Of a stretch of DNA of 39,977 nt, positions 24,768-33,458 are shown one piece after another. The DNA is from Nonomuraea antri (GTDB taxonomy: Bacteria > Actinomycetota > Actinomycetes > Streptosporangiales > Streptosporangiaceae), in the NCBI RefSeq assembly GCF_013283785.1, contig NZ_JABCPZ010000088.1, positions 1 to 39,977 of the forward strand. The letters run 5' to 3'. Every line of letters starts with the position of its first letter. Position 1 is the first letter of the stretch. The translations under genes were made by a program, and so were the position numbers. The notes below the pieces were generated by a model. The model was not told the origin of the DNA. It ran no database searches and was given only the letters and a program-made list of their open reading frames with translations.

Positions 24768-25820
24768 TCAGCCGATGCGGATGAGGATCTTCGAGCCCTG
24801 ACCGGCACGCAGCGCGTGGATGGCGTCGACGACGTCGTCGAGCTCGCGCTCCGTCACCCAGCCGGTGGTCTCGTAGCCGCCCTGGGCCATCGCCGCGATG
24901 ATGCCGTCCCAGTCGTCGGGCTGATAGCCGACGGCGCCGACGATCTCACGCTCGCCGATCATGAGATCGGTCGGCTGGATCTCGGCCGGTCGTTCGTACG
25001 CGGCGACCTCGACCATCCGGCCCCCGGGCGCGAGGCTCGCCACGCCCGCGGTGAAGGCGGCGGGCGCTCCGGCCGCGTCGATGACGACCTGCACGCCCTC
25101 GCCGCCCGTCAGTTCGCCGACGGCCGCGGCGAGGTCGTCGGCGACCGGGTCGATCGTCCGGGCCCCCAGCGCGGCGATCGCGGCGCGGCGCTCGGCGTTC
25201 GGCTCGGACACGAGCAGCTTCTCCACGCCCCGGGCGCGCAGCGCGTTCCATGCGCCGATGCCGATCGGCCCGGCCCCGAGGACGAGCGCGGTTCCGCCCG
25301 GCCGCACGCCGCTGCGCACCATCGCGTGCCAGCCCACCGCCATCGGTTCGACGAGCGTCGCCATGCGCAGCTCCAGGCCCTCCGGGATCAGGTGCAGCTG
25401 CGAGACGCCGACCACGACGTACTCGGCCAGACCTCCGCCGTTCGCGTTCGTGCCCAGCGAGGCCATCAACCGGCAGGTCATGGGGACGCCGCCGCGGCAC
25501 GAGGCGCACTCCCCGCAGGTCGCCACGATCGGGTGCACGGCGGCGCGATCCCCGACCTCGACGCCCGTGACCCCCGGTCCGAGCTCGACGATCGTGCCGC
25601 CCAGCTCGTGCCCCAGGATCTGCGGCAGCTTGGCCCCGGTCAGCGGGTGCGGGGTCTCCAGGTCGAACGGGTTCGACTCCGGGCTGAAGTAGGTGTGCAC
25701 GTCTGATCCGCAGATGCCGGCGTAGGCGACGCGCACCTTCACCTGTCCCGGTCCGGGGGTGGGCTCAGGCGCCTCCTCGATCCGGAGGTCTTCCTTGCCG
25801 TAGAACACCGCGGCTTTCAT
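24768..25820 (-). CDS. Zinc-dependent medium-chain dehydrogenase, 2,3-butanediol dehydrogenase-like
   Basis: A 350-aa MDR enzyme starting at ATG 25820 behind AAGGAGAGACGA. The catalytic zinc set is present (C37 in GICGSDVH, H71/E72 in GHELGG) and the structural zinc cysteines are C102, C105, C108 and C116. The Rossmann motif GAGPIGIGAW follows near residue 175. The insertion FSPESNPFDLETPHPLTGAKLPQ before GHE matches the 2,3-butanediol/(R,R) dehydrogenase subgroup (TYFxxP...PHPxTG). Predicted activity is NAD(H)-dependent oxidation of a vicinal diol or secondary alcohol. It forms a likely operon with the esterase. Confidence 0.92.
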   Translation of the reverse strand: MKAAVFYGKEDLRIEEAPEPTPGPGQVKVRVAYAGICGSDVHTYFSPESNPFDLETPHPLTGAKLPQILGHELGGTIVELGPGVTGVEVGDRAAVHPIVATCGECASCRGGVPMTCRLMASLGTNANGGGLAEYVVVGVSQLHLIPEGLELRMATLVEPMAVGWHAMVRSGVRPGGTALVLGAGPIGIGAWNALRARGVEKLLVSEPNAERRAAIAALGARTIDPVADDLAAAVGELTGGEGVQVVIDAAGAPAAFTAGVASLAPGGRMVEVAAYERPAEIQPTDLMIGEREIVGAVGYQPDDWDGIIAAMAQGGYETTGWVTERELDDVVDAIHALRAGQGSKILIRIG

Positions 25821-25996
25821 TCGTCTCTCCTTCGAAACCGTGCGTGGCCTACCGTCCACTGGCTTCCTGGCCGGTATCGCGCCACGTCAGCCCATCCTCC
25901 TCAACCCGGCTCGGATGCGCGCCCGCCAATCGCGGACGAATTCGCGCCACTTGTCGGGGACGGTATTCGCGGTGATCGGCCGGACTTCGCGCACCG

Positions 25997-26258
25997 GGCG
26001 ATTTCGAGAACGTCGCGACGTCCCACCGCGCCCGCCGTACCGTCGGCCTGCTGCACGAGGCCGGGGCGCGCATCGTCGCTCGGGCCTTCCGGTCTGGCCG
26101 ACCGTGGCGCGATCGAGCCGGGGCCGCGCGCCGACCTGGTTCTGATCGACGGCGACCCGCTCGCCGACATTCGCGCCACCCGCGACGTCCGGCGCGCCTG
26201 GTGCGGGGGCACCTCCCGTGAGCCGGGGCGGAGCGGGTACTTGACGATCACTGTCTAG
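25997..26258 (+). pseudogene. Amidohydrolase remnant, internally deleted and frameshifted
   Basis: Two pieces of one amidohydrolase family gene lie in different frames. From 25997, GDFENVATSHRARRTVGLLH then EAGARIVA matches the region just before the usual GTDAG metal motif. From 26094, LADRGAIEPGPRADLVLIDG then DPLADIRATRDVRRAWCGGT matches the C-terminal beta-sandwich end, stopping at TAG 26258. The whole central catalytic part between them is missing. It lies between the dehydrogenase and the aldo-keto reductase genes and no longer encodes an active enzyme. Confidence 0.8.
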
Positions 26259-26281
26259 TACTTGATACTCGTCGTCAAGTA
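26238..26281. promoter_or_regulatory. Inverted repeat and probable promoter upstream of the aldo-keto reductase
   Basis: Perfect 10-bp arms TACTTGACGA (26238–26247) and TCGTCAAGTA (26272–26281) flank 24 bp that include a third related half-site, TACTTGATAC (26259–26268). Within it, TTGACG (26241–26246) and GATACT (26264–26269) are spaced 17 bp, a plausible sigma-70-like promoter. The nested geometry suggests a repressor site covering the promoter. No regulator gene is adjacent upstream; the AraC gene at the end of the downstream group is one candidate. Confidence 0.6.
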
Positions 26282-26410
26282 GTCCGGACGTGCGCATCCG
26301 CGGTGATTCGGCGGCGGACGCCGTCTCCCGCGCGGTGGTGCGACGACGAATCACGTCGCCCGGCGTCCAGGACATCCGACCCGCGTTCCCCCGCGAGAAA
26401 GAGGCCGACA

Positions 26411-27337
26411 GTGAGTCAGGACCCCGTCACCCGCGCCGGCCGGTTTCGAGCGGCCGGTGGCTTGAGCGTCAACCGGCTCGGCTACGGTGCCATGCAGCTG
26501 CCCGGCCCCATGATCTGGGGCCCGCCCGCCGACCGGGACGCCGCACTCGCGGTGCTGCGCCGGGCGGTGGAGCTGGGCGTCGAGCACATCGACACCAGCG
26601 ACGCCTACGGCCCGCACGTCGCCAACGAACTGATCCGGGAGGCGCTGCATCCCTACCCCGAAGGCCTGGTGATCGCCACCAAGGTCGGCGTGGTGCGGGA
26701 CGCGTACAAGACGTTCAACGCCGAAGCCGGTCCTGAGGCGCTGCGCGCGCAGGTCGAGGAGAACCTGGCCACCCTCGGCCTGGCCCGGCTGGACCTGGTG
26801 TACCTGCGGGTCGGCGGGGACGGCATGCTGTTCCCCGCCGAGACCCCGTTCGAGGAGTCGTTCGGCGCGCTCGCCCGGCTCAGGGAACGCGGCCTGATCC
26901 GCCATCTCGGGCTGAGCGGCGTCACGGTGGAGCAGGTGGCCACGGCCCGCGAGACGGCTCCGGTGACGTTCGTGCAGAACCGGTTCCACCTGCTCGACCG
27001 GGACGCACTGGACGTGCTGCGTTACTGCGAGGAGCACGGCATCGCGTTCGTGCCGTACTTCCCGCTGGTGTCGGGCATGCTGAACCCCGGGATCGACAAA
27101 TCACGACTTCCGCCGGGTCTGCGGATGACCGGGGAGCAGGAGGCGACCCTCGACGCGATCGCCGCCAGGCACGGTGCCACCCGCGCCCGGATCGCGCTGG
27201 CCTGGCTGCTGGCGACCTCGCCGGCGACGCTGCTGATCCCCGGCACCAGGTCCGTCGCCCACCTGGAGGACAACCTCGGGGCCGGCTCGATCGAGCTGAC
27301 CGGCGACGACATCACGGAACTGGACAAGTTCGCCTGA
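26411..27337 (+). CDS. Aldo/keto reductase
   Basis: A 308-aa AKR-fold oxidoreductase. GTG 26411 has the purine-rich GAGAAAGAGGCC upstream. Catalytic D61 (IDTSDAYG), Y66 and the Lys of IATKVG are present. The position of the usual AKR His reads LDLVYLRVGG, with Arg instead, as in some actinobacterial members of this subgroup. The C-terminal NADPH-binding motif LLIPGTRSVAHLEDNLGA is intact. It is probably a soluble NADPH-dependent carbonyl reductase, substrate unknown. It heads a same-strand run with an alpha/beta hydrolase and an AraC regulator. Confidence 0.9.
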   Translation: MSQDPVTRAGRFRAAGGLSVNRLGYGAMQLPGPMIWGPPADRDAALAVLRRAVELGVEHIDTSDAYGPHVANELIREALHPYPEGLVIATKVGVVRDAYKTFNAEAGPEALRAQVEENLATLGLARLDLVYLRVGGDGMLFPAETPFEESFGALARLRERGLIRHLGLSGVTVEQVATARETAPVTFVQNRFHLLDRDALDVLRYCEEHGIAFVPYFPLVSGMLNPGIDKSRLPPGLRMTGEQEATLDAIAARHGATRARIALAWLLATSPATLLIPGTRSVAHLEDNLGAGSIELTGDDITELDKFA

Positions 27338-27419
27338 TCCGTACCCGTTCGCTCGCTGACACCTCACCGAGCCGGGTTCTCTACGGGAACATTTGTCCAA
27401 GACCGGCAGCCGACCGCCC

Positions 27420-28250
27420 ATGCATGGTTTCCGTATGAATGAGTACGCCATCGAGCACTCGCAGCGGATGCACGTGGTCCAGGACGGCCCGCGGCAGGCG
27501 CCGCCGGTGCTGCTCATCCACGGGTCGGGGGCTTCGAGCGGCTTCTGGGGCCCGATGGTCCCGGCGCTGGCCGCACACCACCACGTCATCCGGGTCGACC
27601 TGCCGGGCTGCGGCAAGTCCCCGTCCGCGCCGTCCTACGACGTGCCCGCGCAGGCGGGCCAGGTCGCGGCGCTGCTGGACGACCTCGGCCTCCGTCACGT
27701 CGCCGTGGCCGGGCACTCCAGCGGCGGCTACGTCGCCACCGCGCTGGCCGAACGACGTCCCGACCTGGTTGGTTCGCTCGCACTGATCAGCAGCGGCCCA
27801 CGTCCGGACGCGCTCCGCCGGCAGCCGTTCATCCTCCGGGCCCTGCTGGCCCCGCCGCTGGGCCCGCTGCTGTGGCCGAGACGTTCGGCTGCGATGATCC
27901 GCAAGGGGATCGGCGCGACGGCCGCGCGCCCGGTGGACCTGCCGGACGACGTGGTCGCCGACGTACAAGGCATCACCTACCGCGTGATGCGGACGGTGCT
28001 GCGCCACAACACCGCCTACATCGCCGAGCGGGGCGTGCCCGAGCGGCTGGTCGCACTCCAGGTCCCCGTACTGGTGATCTTCGGCGGCGCCGACCCCCGC
28101 TGGGAGCCGTCGTCGGCACACCAGTACGCCGCGGTGCCGAACGCGCGGGTCGAGCTGCTGCCCGGCGTCGGGCACCTCCCCATGCTGGAAGCACCCGAGA
28201 CGACCGGCGAACTGCTGCTGGACTTCACGGCGACCACCCGTGGTGCCTGA
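27420..28250 (+). CDS. Alpha/beta hydrolase
   Basis: A soluble alpha/beta hydrolase with the oxyanion HGSGASSGFWGPM, nucleophile GHSSGG, acid in FGGADPRW and base in GVGHLPML. Length fits the lactonase/C–C hydrolase/esterase type. The start is uncertain: ATG 27420 (276 aa) and ATG 27435 (271 aa) both lack a good ribosome binding site, and the second gives a better N-terminus (MNEYAIEHSQRMHVVQDG). It is 82 bp after the aldo-keto reductase and 16 bp before the AraC regulator, so these three may form one unit. Confidence 0.9.
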   Translation: MHGFRMNEYAIEHSQRMHVVQDGPRQAPPVLLIHGSGASSGFWGPMVPALAAHHHVIRVDLPGCGKSPSAPSYDVPAQAGQVAALLDDLGLRHVAVAGHSSGGYVATALAERRPDLVGSLALISSGPRPDALRRQPFILRALLAPPLGPLLWPRRSAAMIRKGIGATAARPVDLPDDVVADVQGITYRVMRTVLRHNTAYIAERGVPERLVALQVPVLVIFGGADPRWEPSSAHQYAAVPNARVELLPGVGHLPMLEAPETTGELLLDFTATTRGA

Positions 28251-28266
28251 TGCCTAGACTGGGAAT

Positions 28267-29148
28267 GTGCTGCCGATCGGGACACCGCTTGACTGGGCGC
28301 GGGTGGACGTCGCGATCCCGCGCCCGCCGGTTCGGCTGCCGGGCATCAGCATGGCCGGGTTCGACCACCGTGCCCCGGTCCCGTCCCCGGTGGACATCAC
28401 CATGGTCGCGTACCCGGCTGTCACCCTGCTCGTCGACCTGAGCGGGGAAGCCGGCGTCGCCTACGAAACCCCCGGCCGGCACGAGCACGGCAGCGTCGTG
28501 GTCGGGCTCCTGCCCGGCGACCTCCGGGCGACCGGCCGGGGCGCGGGCCGGCTGCTCCAGATCCGGCTGGAGCCGGCCGCGGCGGCCGCGGTGTTCGGCG
28601 CGTCGGCCGAGCTCAGCGGGACGGTGGTGACCCTCGAGGACCTCTGGGGCCGTGACGCCGAGCGAGCCGAGGACAGGCTGCGCGCCGCCACGTCGTGGGA
28701 CGAACGGTTCGCGATCGCGCACGACATCCTCGCCCGGCGGCTGGACGCCCACCCGCCGGTCGACCCGCAGGTCGCCCACGTCTGGCGGCGAACGCTCACC
28801 GGCCGGGGCCAGGTGCGGGTCGACGGCCTGGCCGACGAGGTCGGCTGGAGCCGCAAGCGCCTGTGGTCCCGCTTCCGTTCCCAGCTCGGCATCACGCCCA
28901 AACGCGCCGCCCGGCTGGTGCGCTTCGACCACGCCGCCCACCTGCTCGCCGCGGGTCACGCGGCCGCCCGCGTGGCCGTCGAGAGCGGGTACGTCGACCA
29001 GTCGCATCTGCACCGTGAGGTCATGACGTTCGCCGGGCTCACGCCCACGGCGCTGGCGGCCGCGCCGTGGCTCGCGGTCGACGAGCTCGCCTGGCCGACC
29101 CCATCACCGGCCGGGCGTATGGCGAAGGGTCGGCCCGGCCTTCGTTGA
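28267..29148 (+). CDS. AraC-family transcriptional regulator
   Basis: A 293-aa regulator starting at GTG 28267. The N-terminal half is an AraC-type ligand-binding beta-barrel (YPAVTLLVDLSGEAGVAYET, HGSVVVGLLPGDLRATGRG). The C-terminal half has the double HTH VDGLADEVGWSRKRLWSRF, then GITPKRAARLVRFDHAA and VAVESGYVDQSHLHREV. It is located directly behind the hydrolase, so control of its own operon is plausible; ligand not known. Confidence 0.9.
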   Translation: MLPIGTPLDWARVDVAIPRPPVRLPGISMAGFDHRAPVPSPVDITMVAYPAVTLLVDLSGEAGVAYETPGRHEHGSVVVGLLPGDLRATGRGAGRLLQIRLEPAAAAAVFGASAELSGTVVTLEDLWGRDAERAEDRLRAATSWDERFAIAHDILARRLDAHPPVDPQVAHVWRRTLTGRGQVRVDGLADEVGWSRKRLWSRFRSQLGITPKRAARLVRFDHAAHLLAAGHAAARVAVESGYVDQSHLHREVMTFAGLTPTALAAAPWLAVDELAWPTPSPAGRMAKGRPGLR

Positions 29149-29163
29149 CCGGCTCGCCTGCAT

Positions 29164-29200
29164 GATGCGGCGGTCGCGCAGTGAAAAAGCCCGCCGCATC
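29164..29200. terminator. Hairpin between convergent genes, likely bidirectional terminator
   Basis: Perfect 10-bp arms GATGCGGCGG (29164–29173) and CCGCCGCATC (29191–29200) with a 17-nt loop that contains an A-run. It sits just after the AraC gene and before the 3' end of the convergent small acidic-protein gene. Confidence 0.65.
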
Positions 29201-29279
29201 AGGACAACGTGCTGGCCGAGCCGTACTTCGCCCGGCCATCCGGCGCCCTCGCCTTGCTGTGGCCCAGGCGCCTTGTTCG

Positions 29280-29543
29280 TCAGTCGCCGCCGTCTCCGCC
29301 GCCGTCTCCGCTGTCCCCACCGAAGTCGGCGGAGCCCGTGTCGAAGCCGCCGTGTCCGAAGTCCGTGGATCCGAGGTCGTAGGAGTCGGTGCTGTAGGTG
29401 GAGTGGTGACCGCTGTTCCACTGTTCGGCGGACCAGGTGCTGTCGGTGTTGGTGGACAGCGTGTTGGTGCGCTCGTGCTCGATGTAGTTGTCGACGCTGT
29501 TGGGATCCTCGTCAGGACGGCGCAAGAAGCTCCACCAGGCCAT
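29280..29543 (-). CDS. Small acidic Ser/Thr/Gly/Asp-rich protein
   Basis: An 87-aa protein with a clear ribosome binding site (AAGGTAGG, 6-nt spacer) before ATG 29543. It begins MAWWSFLRRPDEDPNSVDNY; the rest is low-complexity, rich in Ser, Thr, Asp and Gly, ending in a DSGDGGGDGGD tail. There is no signal peptide or membrane helix. Function unknown. It lies 27 bp downstream of the DUF6973 gene and is likely co-transcribed with it. Confidence 0.72.
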   Translation of the reverse strand: MAWWSFLRRPDEDPNSVDNYIEHERTNTLSTNTDSTWSAEQWNSGHHSTYSTDSYDLGSTDFGHGGFDTGSADFGGDSGDGGGDGGD

Positions 29544-29570
29544 GGGTGTCCTACCTTTCGTGGTGTCGAG

Positions 29571-30209
29571 TCAGGCGGCGCCGCGGGCGCGACCGGCCTT
29601 GTGGGGCTGGAGATAGACGAGGTAGTCGCGGGCGTTGTCGAGGTCCAGGGCCCGCGCTTGCTCGTGGGTGATGGGGACGGCGTTTTTCGCGCGGTCGATG
29701 CAGAACGCGATGATCTGCTTGTCGGTGCGGGTGTGCCCGGCGCGTTGGGCCACGGTGTTGTTGAACACGTCCATCCGAGTCGTGTCGGAGACGACGCCCT
29801 TGAGCGCATCGGGCACGGCGTCTGCTTCGTGTATCGCGCCCAGTGCCCGGGCGAGCCAGTCGTTGCCCCACATCTTGGTCGTCATGAGTCCCTGCCAGAC
29901 ACAGTGACGCAGCGCGTCGCGCTGGTCATCGGCGCCGCTCTGGTTCGGGAAGACCTCATCGGCGGTGGCATAGGCCGCCCATAGGGACGACTGGACCACG
30001 TCGCACAGCGGCTTGCGTAGATCCATCTCGCTGCAGACCCAGCGAACCAGTTGCACCTGCTCCGCAGGCGGGTTCGGGTCGGCTTGAGCGGGCGTGGTCG
30101 TGGTCCCGAACGTGACCGCTGCGACCAGGGTGAGGATGGCGGCCAGGCGGCCGGTAGTTGCGGGCGCTGCGGTCGGACGAGGAGCGGACGAGGACGGATT
30201 GGAAGGCAT
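29571..30209 (-). CDS. Secreted DUF6973-like protein
   Basis: A 212-aa protein starting at ATG 30209 behind GGAG; an in-frame extension upstream has no signal-peptide logic. A signal sequence (about 18–45) is followed by a domain with DDQRDALRHCVWQGLMTTKM, IHEADAVPDALKG, DVFNNTVAQRAGHTRT. This N/D-R-H/W...HE...NN.VG pattern resembles DUF6973, found in many secreted or phage-associated proteins, function unknown. Three to four Cys may be disulfide-linked. It is divergent from the HTH-membrane protein gene (335-bp gap). Confidence 0.75.
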   Translation of the reverse strand: MPSNPSSSAPRPTAAPATTGRLAAILTLVAAVTFGTTTTPAQADPNPPAEQVQLVRWVCSEMDLRKPLCDVVQSSLWAAYATADEVFPNQSGADDQRDALRHCVWQGLMTTKMWGNDWLARALGAIHEADAVPDALKGVVSDTTRMDVFNNTVAQRAGHTRTDKQIIAFCIDRAKNAVPITHEQARALDLDNARDYLVYLQPHKAGRARGAA

Positions 30210-30544
30210 GAAATCTCCAGACGTGGTGGGAATGGTTCCGGCGGATCGGCCAGCCGGCGAGGTCGCCCTCCGCTCCGTCGCTCCAGGCGGCACCGGCGTA
30301 GAACACGCACGGCGCGAGGAGGAACGGAGGGCGGTGTCAGGGCAAGCATGCGCGGCACCGCCCGTGTCCACACCCCTTCAGGGCCGTCCTGGACGTCCTG
30401 GACGTCCTGGACACCCGGCCGGCAAGGGGATGTACAGGCTTGTTGGGGTCCGGTAGAAAGATGCCATTAGCCGTTCGCTGATCTTCTTGCGGGTTGCGCG
30501 GCTCCCCCTGGGCGCGGCTCGGAACGGGGAGAACCTTGGGCGAT
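30210..30544. other. Divergent intergenic region with a 9-bp tandem repeat
   Basis: This gap separates the divergent DUF6973 and HTH-membrane genes. It includes three exact tandem copies of CGTCCTGGA (30385–30411). I see no complete gene or convincing promoter boxes in it. Confidence 0.6.
30385..30411. repeat. Three tandem CGTCCTGGA copies
   Basis: Three exact 9-bp units (30385–30393, 30394–30402, 30403–30411) lie in the divergent intergenic region upstream of the HTH-membrane gene. This may be slippage-prone, or a set of short binding sites. Confidence 0.8.
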
Positions 30545-31477
30545 ATGACGCAAGAGCCGGATGCGCCGAACACGCTGCGGAAACTGGCCGCCGAACTGCA
30601 GGAGTCGGCGCGGGAAAAGGGATTGTCGTTCCGGGATCTGGAGCGGTTGGCACGACATGCGGGAAAGACACTTCCCCGCTCGACGATTCACAGCATGTTG
30701 ACGTACCAGAGAGGTCTGACCGAGCCGAGAGTGCGGATCTTGGCGGAGGTCTTGGGCGAGGACCCGGACTTGTGGGCCGCAAGGCTGGCGGCCTCGATCC
30801 ACGTCTCCTCTGGGCAACCGGTACGGGGCGCGTCCGAAGAGGATCCCGGTCCGCTGCCGGAGCCGCATTCGTCCATATCGGAGGAACGGCGGGAAAAGGC
30901 TCGGTGGTGGAGCACCCCGAAGGCGCGGTTGGGAGTGCTGGCCGTCGTGGTCGTCGCGCTCGTCGGCGGCGGAGCCCATGCCCTGACCCGCTACGTCGGC
31001 GATACCCGGAAACCGCAGCCGGCCGCGGTGGCCACCCAGTCTCAGTGGCTGGGGAAGCCGGACTTCGCGGGGTACTGCCAGCAGACCGGTCAGGGCGACC
31101 TGGCATACAACGAGCGGAACAAGGGTTACGGCTACCGCTGCACCAATCCCAACAGCGCGGGCCTTGATGCCCAGAACGTCTGCGCCTGGACCTATAAAAC
31201 CAAGGTCACCAACCGGATCGGTGACTTCAACGACGCCACGACCTGGCAGTGCTGGACCGCCCCCCACGGCAGACTCGGCGCCCTCGACTTCCGTGCCTAT
31301 TGCACTGCCCGCGGACAGACCGCCAACCTCATCGGGGACAACGCGTACAGCTGGCACTGCGGTACTGCGAAGATCAGCGGTGATGCGGCGTGCCGGGTTC
31401 TCTACCCCCGCTACCCCGCGGCGGTCAGCCGCTTTCAGACCTTCTACGACCCCGACTCCTGGGAGTGCTGGGCCTGA
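30545..31477 (+). CDS. HTH–transmembrane protein with duplicated external Cys domain
   Basis: A 310-aa protein. An N-terminal XRE-like HTH (about 8–85: SFRDLERLARHAGKTLPRST, RILAEVLGEDPDLWAAR) is followed by a Pro/Glu linker and one transmembrane helix (about 129–147). About 150 external residues form two related units, FAGYCQQTGQ...YGYRC...TWQCW and FRAYCTARGQ...YSWHC...SWECW, each with four conserved Cys/Trp positions. This is a cytoplasmic DNA-binding domain coupled through the membrane to a disulfide-bonded sensor, a one-component membrane regulator or scaffold. ATG 30545 has a weak ribosome binding site. It is convergent with the three-gene membrane operon. Confidence 0.78.
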   Translation: MTQEPDAPNTLRKLAAELQESAREKGLSFRDLERLARHAGKTLPRSTIHSMLTYQRGLTEPRVRILAEVLGEDPDLWAARLAASIHVSSGQPVRGASEEDPGPLPEPHSSISEERREKARWWSTPKARLGVLAVVVVALVGGGAHALTRYVGDTRKPQPAAVATQSQWLGKPDFAGYCQQTGQGDLAYNERNKGYGYRCTNPNSAGLDAQNVCAWTYKTKVTNRIGDFNDATTWQCWTAPHGRLGALDFRAYCTARGQTANLIGDNAYSWHCGTAKISGDAACRVLYPRYPAAVSRFQTFYDPDSWECWA

Positions 31478-31549
31478 GCACGCGATCAGCTCGGGCGTCC
31501 CGCACCGTACGCCTTGCGACCGCCCTGACCAGCGGCGATGGTTGTTGGA

Positions 31550-32413
31550 TCAGAGATCGTTGAACTTCGGGTCGTCGGGATCGAACCGGACTTCCGTCAA
31601 CAGTTTCTTCGGCACGTCGCGGGTGACAAAGAATACTTGGACTCCGGTCAACGGATGAGATCCGGCCAGCAGGAAGACCATGTCGTGGTAAGGCCGGTAC
31701 GAGGTGTACTGGTAGGTCCCGTAACCCTCCATGCCGTACTCGGTCCGGTATTCGGTGAACGGCATCAGATACGAATTCTCGGCGGAGTCGACGAGTCGTG
31801 CCATGGTCTGCACACCCCATCGGTTGAGCCACGCTTCGCGCAGCCAGATTTCGGACGTCCAGACCATGAGTGTCAGGAACACAGTGAAGACGAAATCGGC
31901 GCCAGGGGTACGGTCTTCTTCTCCCGCATCGAGCGTCACCCACTCCATGAGGGCGAAGAAACACAGCAGGATCATGAGAAAACCCAGTACGCGCACCAGT
32001 TTGACGCCCAGCTTCGCCGTGACCTTCAGTGCGCCGTTCCGAGCCGGCCGGACGGGCTCGTACCAGGGGACGAGCTTTCGCGCGAGCCGGCGCAGCAGCC
32101 CGACCACAACGAGGAGGAGCAGCCATGGCGGGAATTCCAGCCAGACGGCGGCAGGCTGGCCGGGATTCAGCCCGAACATCGCCAGCAGCGTGGCGTGCAT
32201 CCACTCCGGGACACCGAGCAGCCACCCATCGAGAACATTCCGCAGCTCGCCCATCAATGCCGCGCAGGAAGCGGCGGCTTCGGAAGCGAGCCAGCGGAAC
32301 GGGTAGGCGGCTATTACATCCATGGCCGCGCACGCCATTCCGGTCCAGGCGATGACGGCCACGATGCGGGCACCCCAACGGACGATGCAGGCCGCCCATC
32401 TCCTTCTATTCAT
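31550..32413 (-). CDS. Polytopic membrane protein with soluble C-terminal domain
   Basis: A 287-aa protein. ATG 32413 is used, with GAGGCAGG upstream; an in-frame TTG lies four codons earlier. About four hydrophobic segments (roughly 15–35, 95–112, 140–158 and 172–190) precede a C-terminal soluble stretch with GTYQYTSYRPYHDMVFLLAG and VFFVTRDVPKKLLTEVRFDP. I do not recognise a family. It is the last gene of a three-gene minus-strand group, 45 bp after the next membrane protein. Confidence 0.72.
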   Translation of the reverse strand: MNRRRWAACIVRWGARIVAVIAWTGMACAAMDVIAAYPFRWLASEAAASCAALMGELRNVLDGWLLGVPEWMHATLLAMFGLNPGQPAAVWLEFPPWLLLLVVVGLLRRLARKLVPWYEPVRPARNGALKVTAKLGVKLVRVLGFLMILLCFFALMEWVTLDAGEEDRTPGADFVFTVFLTLMVWTSEIWLREAWLNRWGVQTMARLVDSAENSYLMPFTEYRTEYGMEGYGTYQYTSYRPYHDMVFLLAGSHPLTGVQVFFVTRDVPKKLLTEVRFDPDDPKFNDL

Positions 32414-32458
32414 TTCCTGCCTCAAAGTTGTATTTCACTGGGCGAAGGCGGTGCCGGG

Positions 32459-33373
32459 TCATCGGCCGTGGGCGAAGAAGACCGTGGTGTCGTAGTTCAG
32501 GCTCAGGGCGTAGAGCAAGCCGGAATGGACGGCCAGCACGGCCGCATACGTGACGATCACGCCCGTCAGGTCGGACGACTCGGGGGTGACCGGATCCGAC
32601 GCGAGGATCAGCGTCTTCACGAGCCCGGCGATGCCGCTCAGGGCGGCCGCGGTGAACACGATGAGGGTGTAGGCCCGCGCCCACAGACGTCCGTTCAGCA
32701 GACCACGCGCGACCAGGATCGACATCACGACGTTGATCAGGAGCGGCGGGGCGTATTGTGCTTCCTCGAGCTCGATCAGAACGTGGCCGATGGCGATCAC
32801 GGCGAGGCCGCAGTAGGTGACGCACAACCAGATCACCGCCGGCGCGGTCGCGTGGCCGGCCCTGTCAGGATCGGCCAGCGCCTCCGCATGGGTACGGCCG
32901 GCCTCCTGATGAAAACTGGTCGCGGATCGGCTGGCCATCAAAACGATGATGACCACGCAAATGACGATGCTCGCGGCGACCTTGAAGAAGCCGGTTCCGT
33001 ACAGGGCGTCGGAGATGCTGCTGCGCTCCGCGAAAATCACCGTCAGCAGATGGGCCGCCAGCGCGAGACTCAGCAACTCGCGTGCCCTGCGCAGCCCCCA
33101 ATGAACTCCGGCGCCAGCCGCTGCCAGCATCACGCCGAGCAGGAAGAACGCCTGAAGCGGAAGACCGTCGATCGTGGGGGACCAGCACTGATCCCCGGTA
33201 TTCGAGGCCCCGGGAGTGAAGGAATCGGTCCTCTCGCAGAGGGGATTCGGGGTGGAGATGAGCAACAGCATCTCCGTGAGCCATCCGGCGGCCAGGATGT
33301 AAGTGAGAAATGCGGCGGCGTGCAGAGACTCGGGCAGGACTCTGCGGCCGCGCAGGCCGGCAAATGTGGTCAT
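32459..33373 (-). CDS. Polytopic membrane protein of unknown function
   Basis: A 304-aa integral membrane protein with about seven or eight predicted helices (approximately 19–41, 74–92, 98–115, 131–150, 178–201, 210–225, 232–253 and 270–292). An external loop after the first helix has two Cys (NPLCERTDSF and GDQCWSPT), possibly a disulfide. ATG 33373 has GGAAAG upstream. No transporter signature is seen. It is the middle gene of the group with the TPR protein upstream and another membrane protein downstream. Confidence 0.72.
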   Translation of the reverse strand: MTTFAGLRGRRVLPESLHAAAFLTYILAAGWLTEMLLLISTPNPLCERTDSFTPGASNTGDQCWSPTIDGLPLQAFFLLGVMLAAAGAGVHWGLRRARELLSLALAAHLLTVIFAERSSISDALYGTGFFKVAASIVICVVIIVLMASRSATSFHQEAGRTHAEALADPDRAGHATAPAVIWLCVTYCGLAVIAIGHVLIELEEAQYAPPLLINVVMSILVARGLLNGRLWARAYTLIVFTAAALSGIAGLVKTLILASDPVTPESSDLTGVIVTYAAVLAVHSGLLYALSLNYDTTVFFAHGR

Positions 33374-33458
33374 CGGCTGCTTTCCGAGTGAGGCTGAATC
33401 GGTGGGCCGGAGAATCGGGCTCGACCTGCGCGGCGGTGCTCGACGGCAAGATCGTCCG

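Noticed and set aside
30051..30470. Plus-strand frame over the DUF6973 5' region reading GPSWTSWTSWTPGRQG
   Set aside because: The repeat in the protein is only the 9-bp DNA repeat translated. The frame overlaps the signal peptide of a well-supported minus-strand gene.
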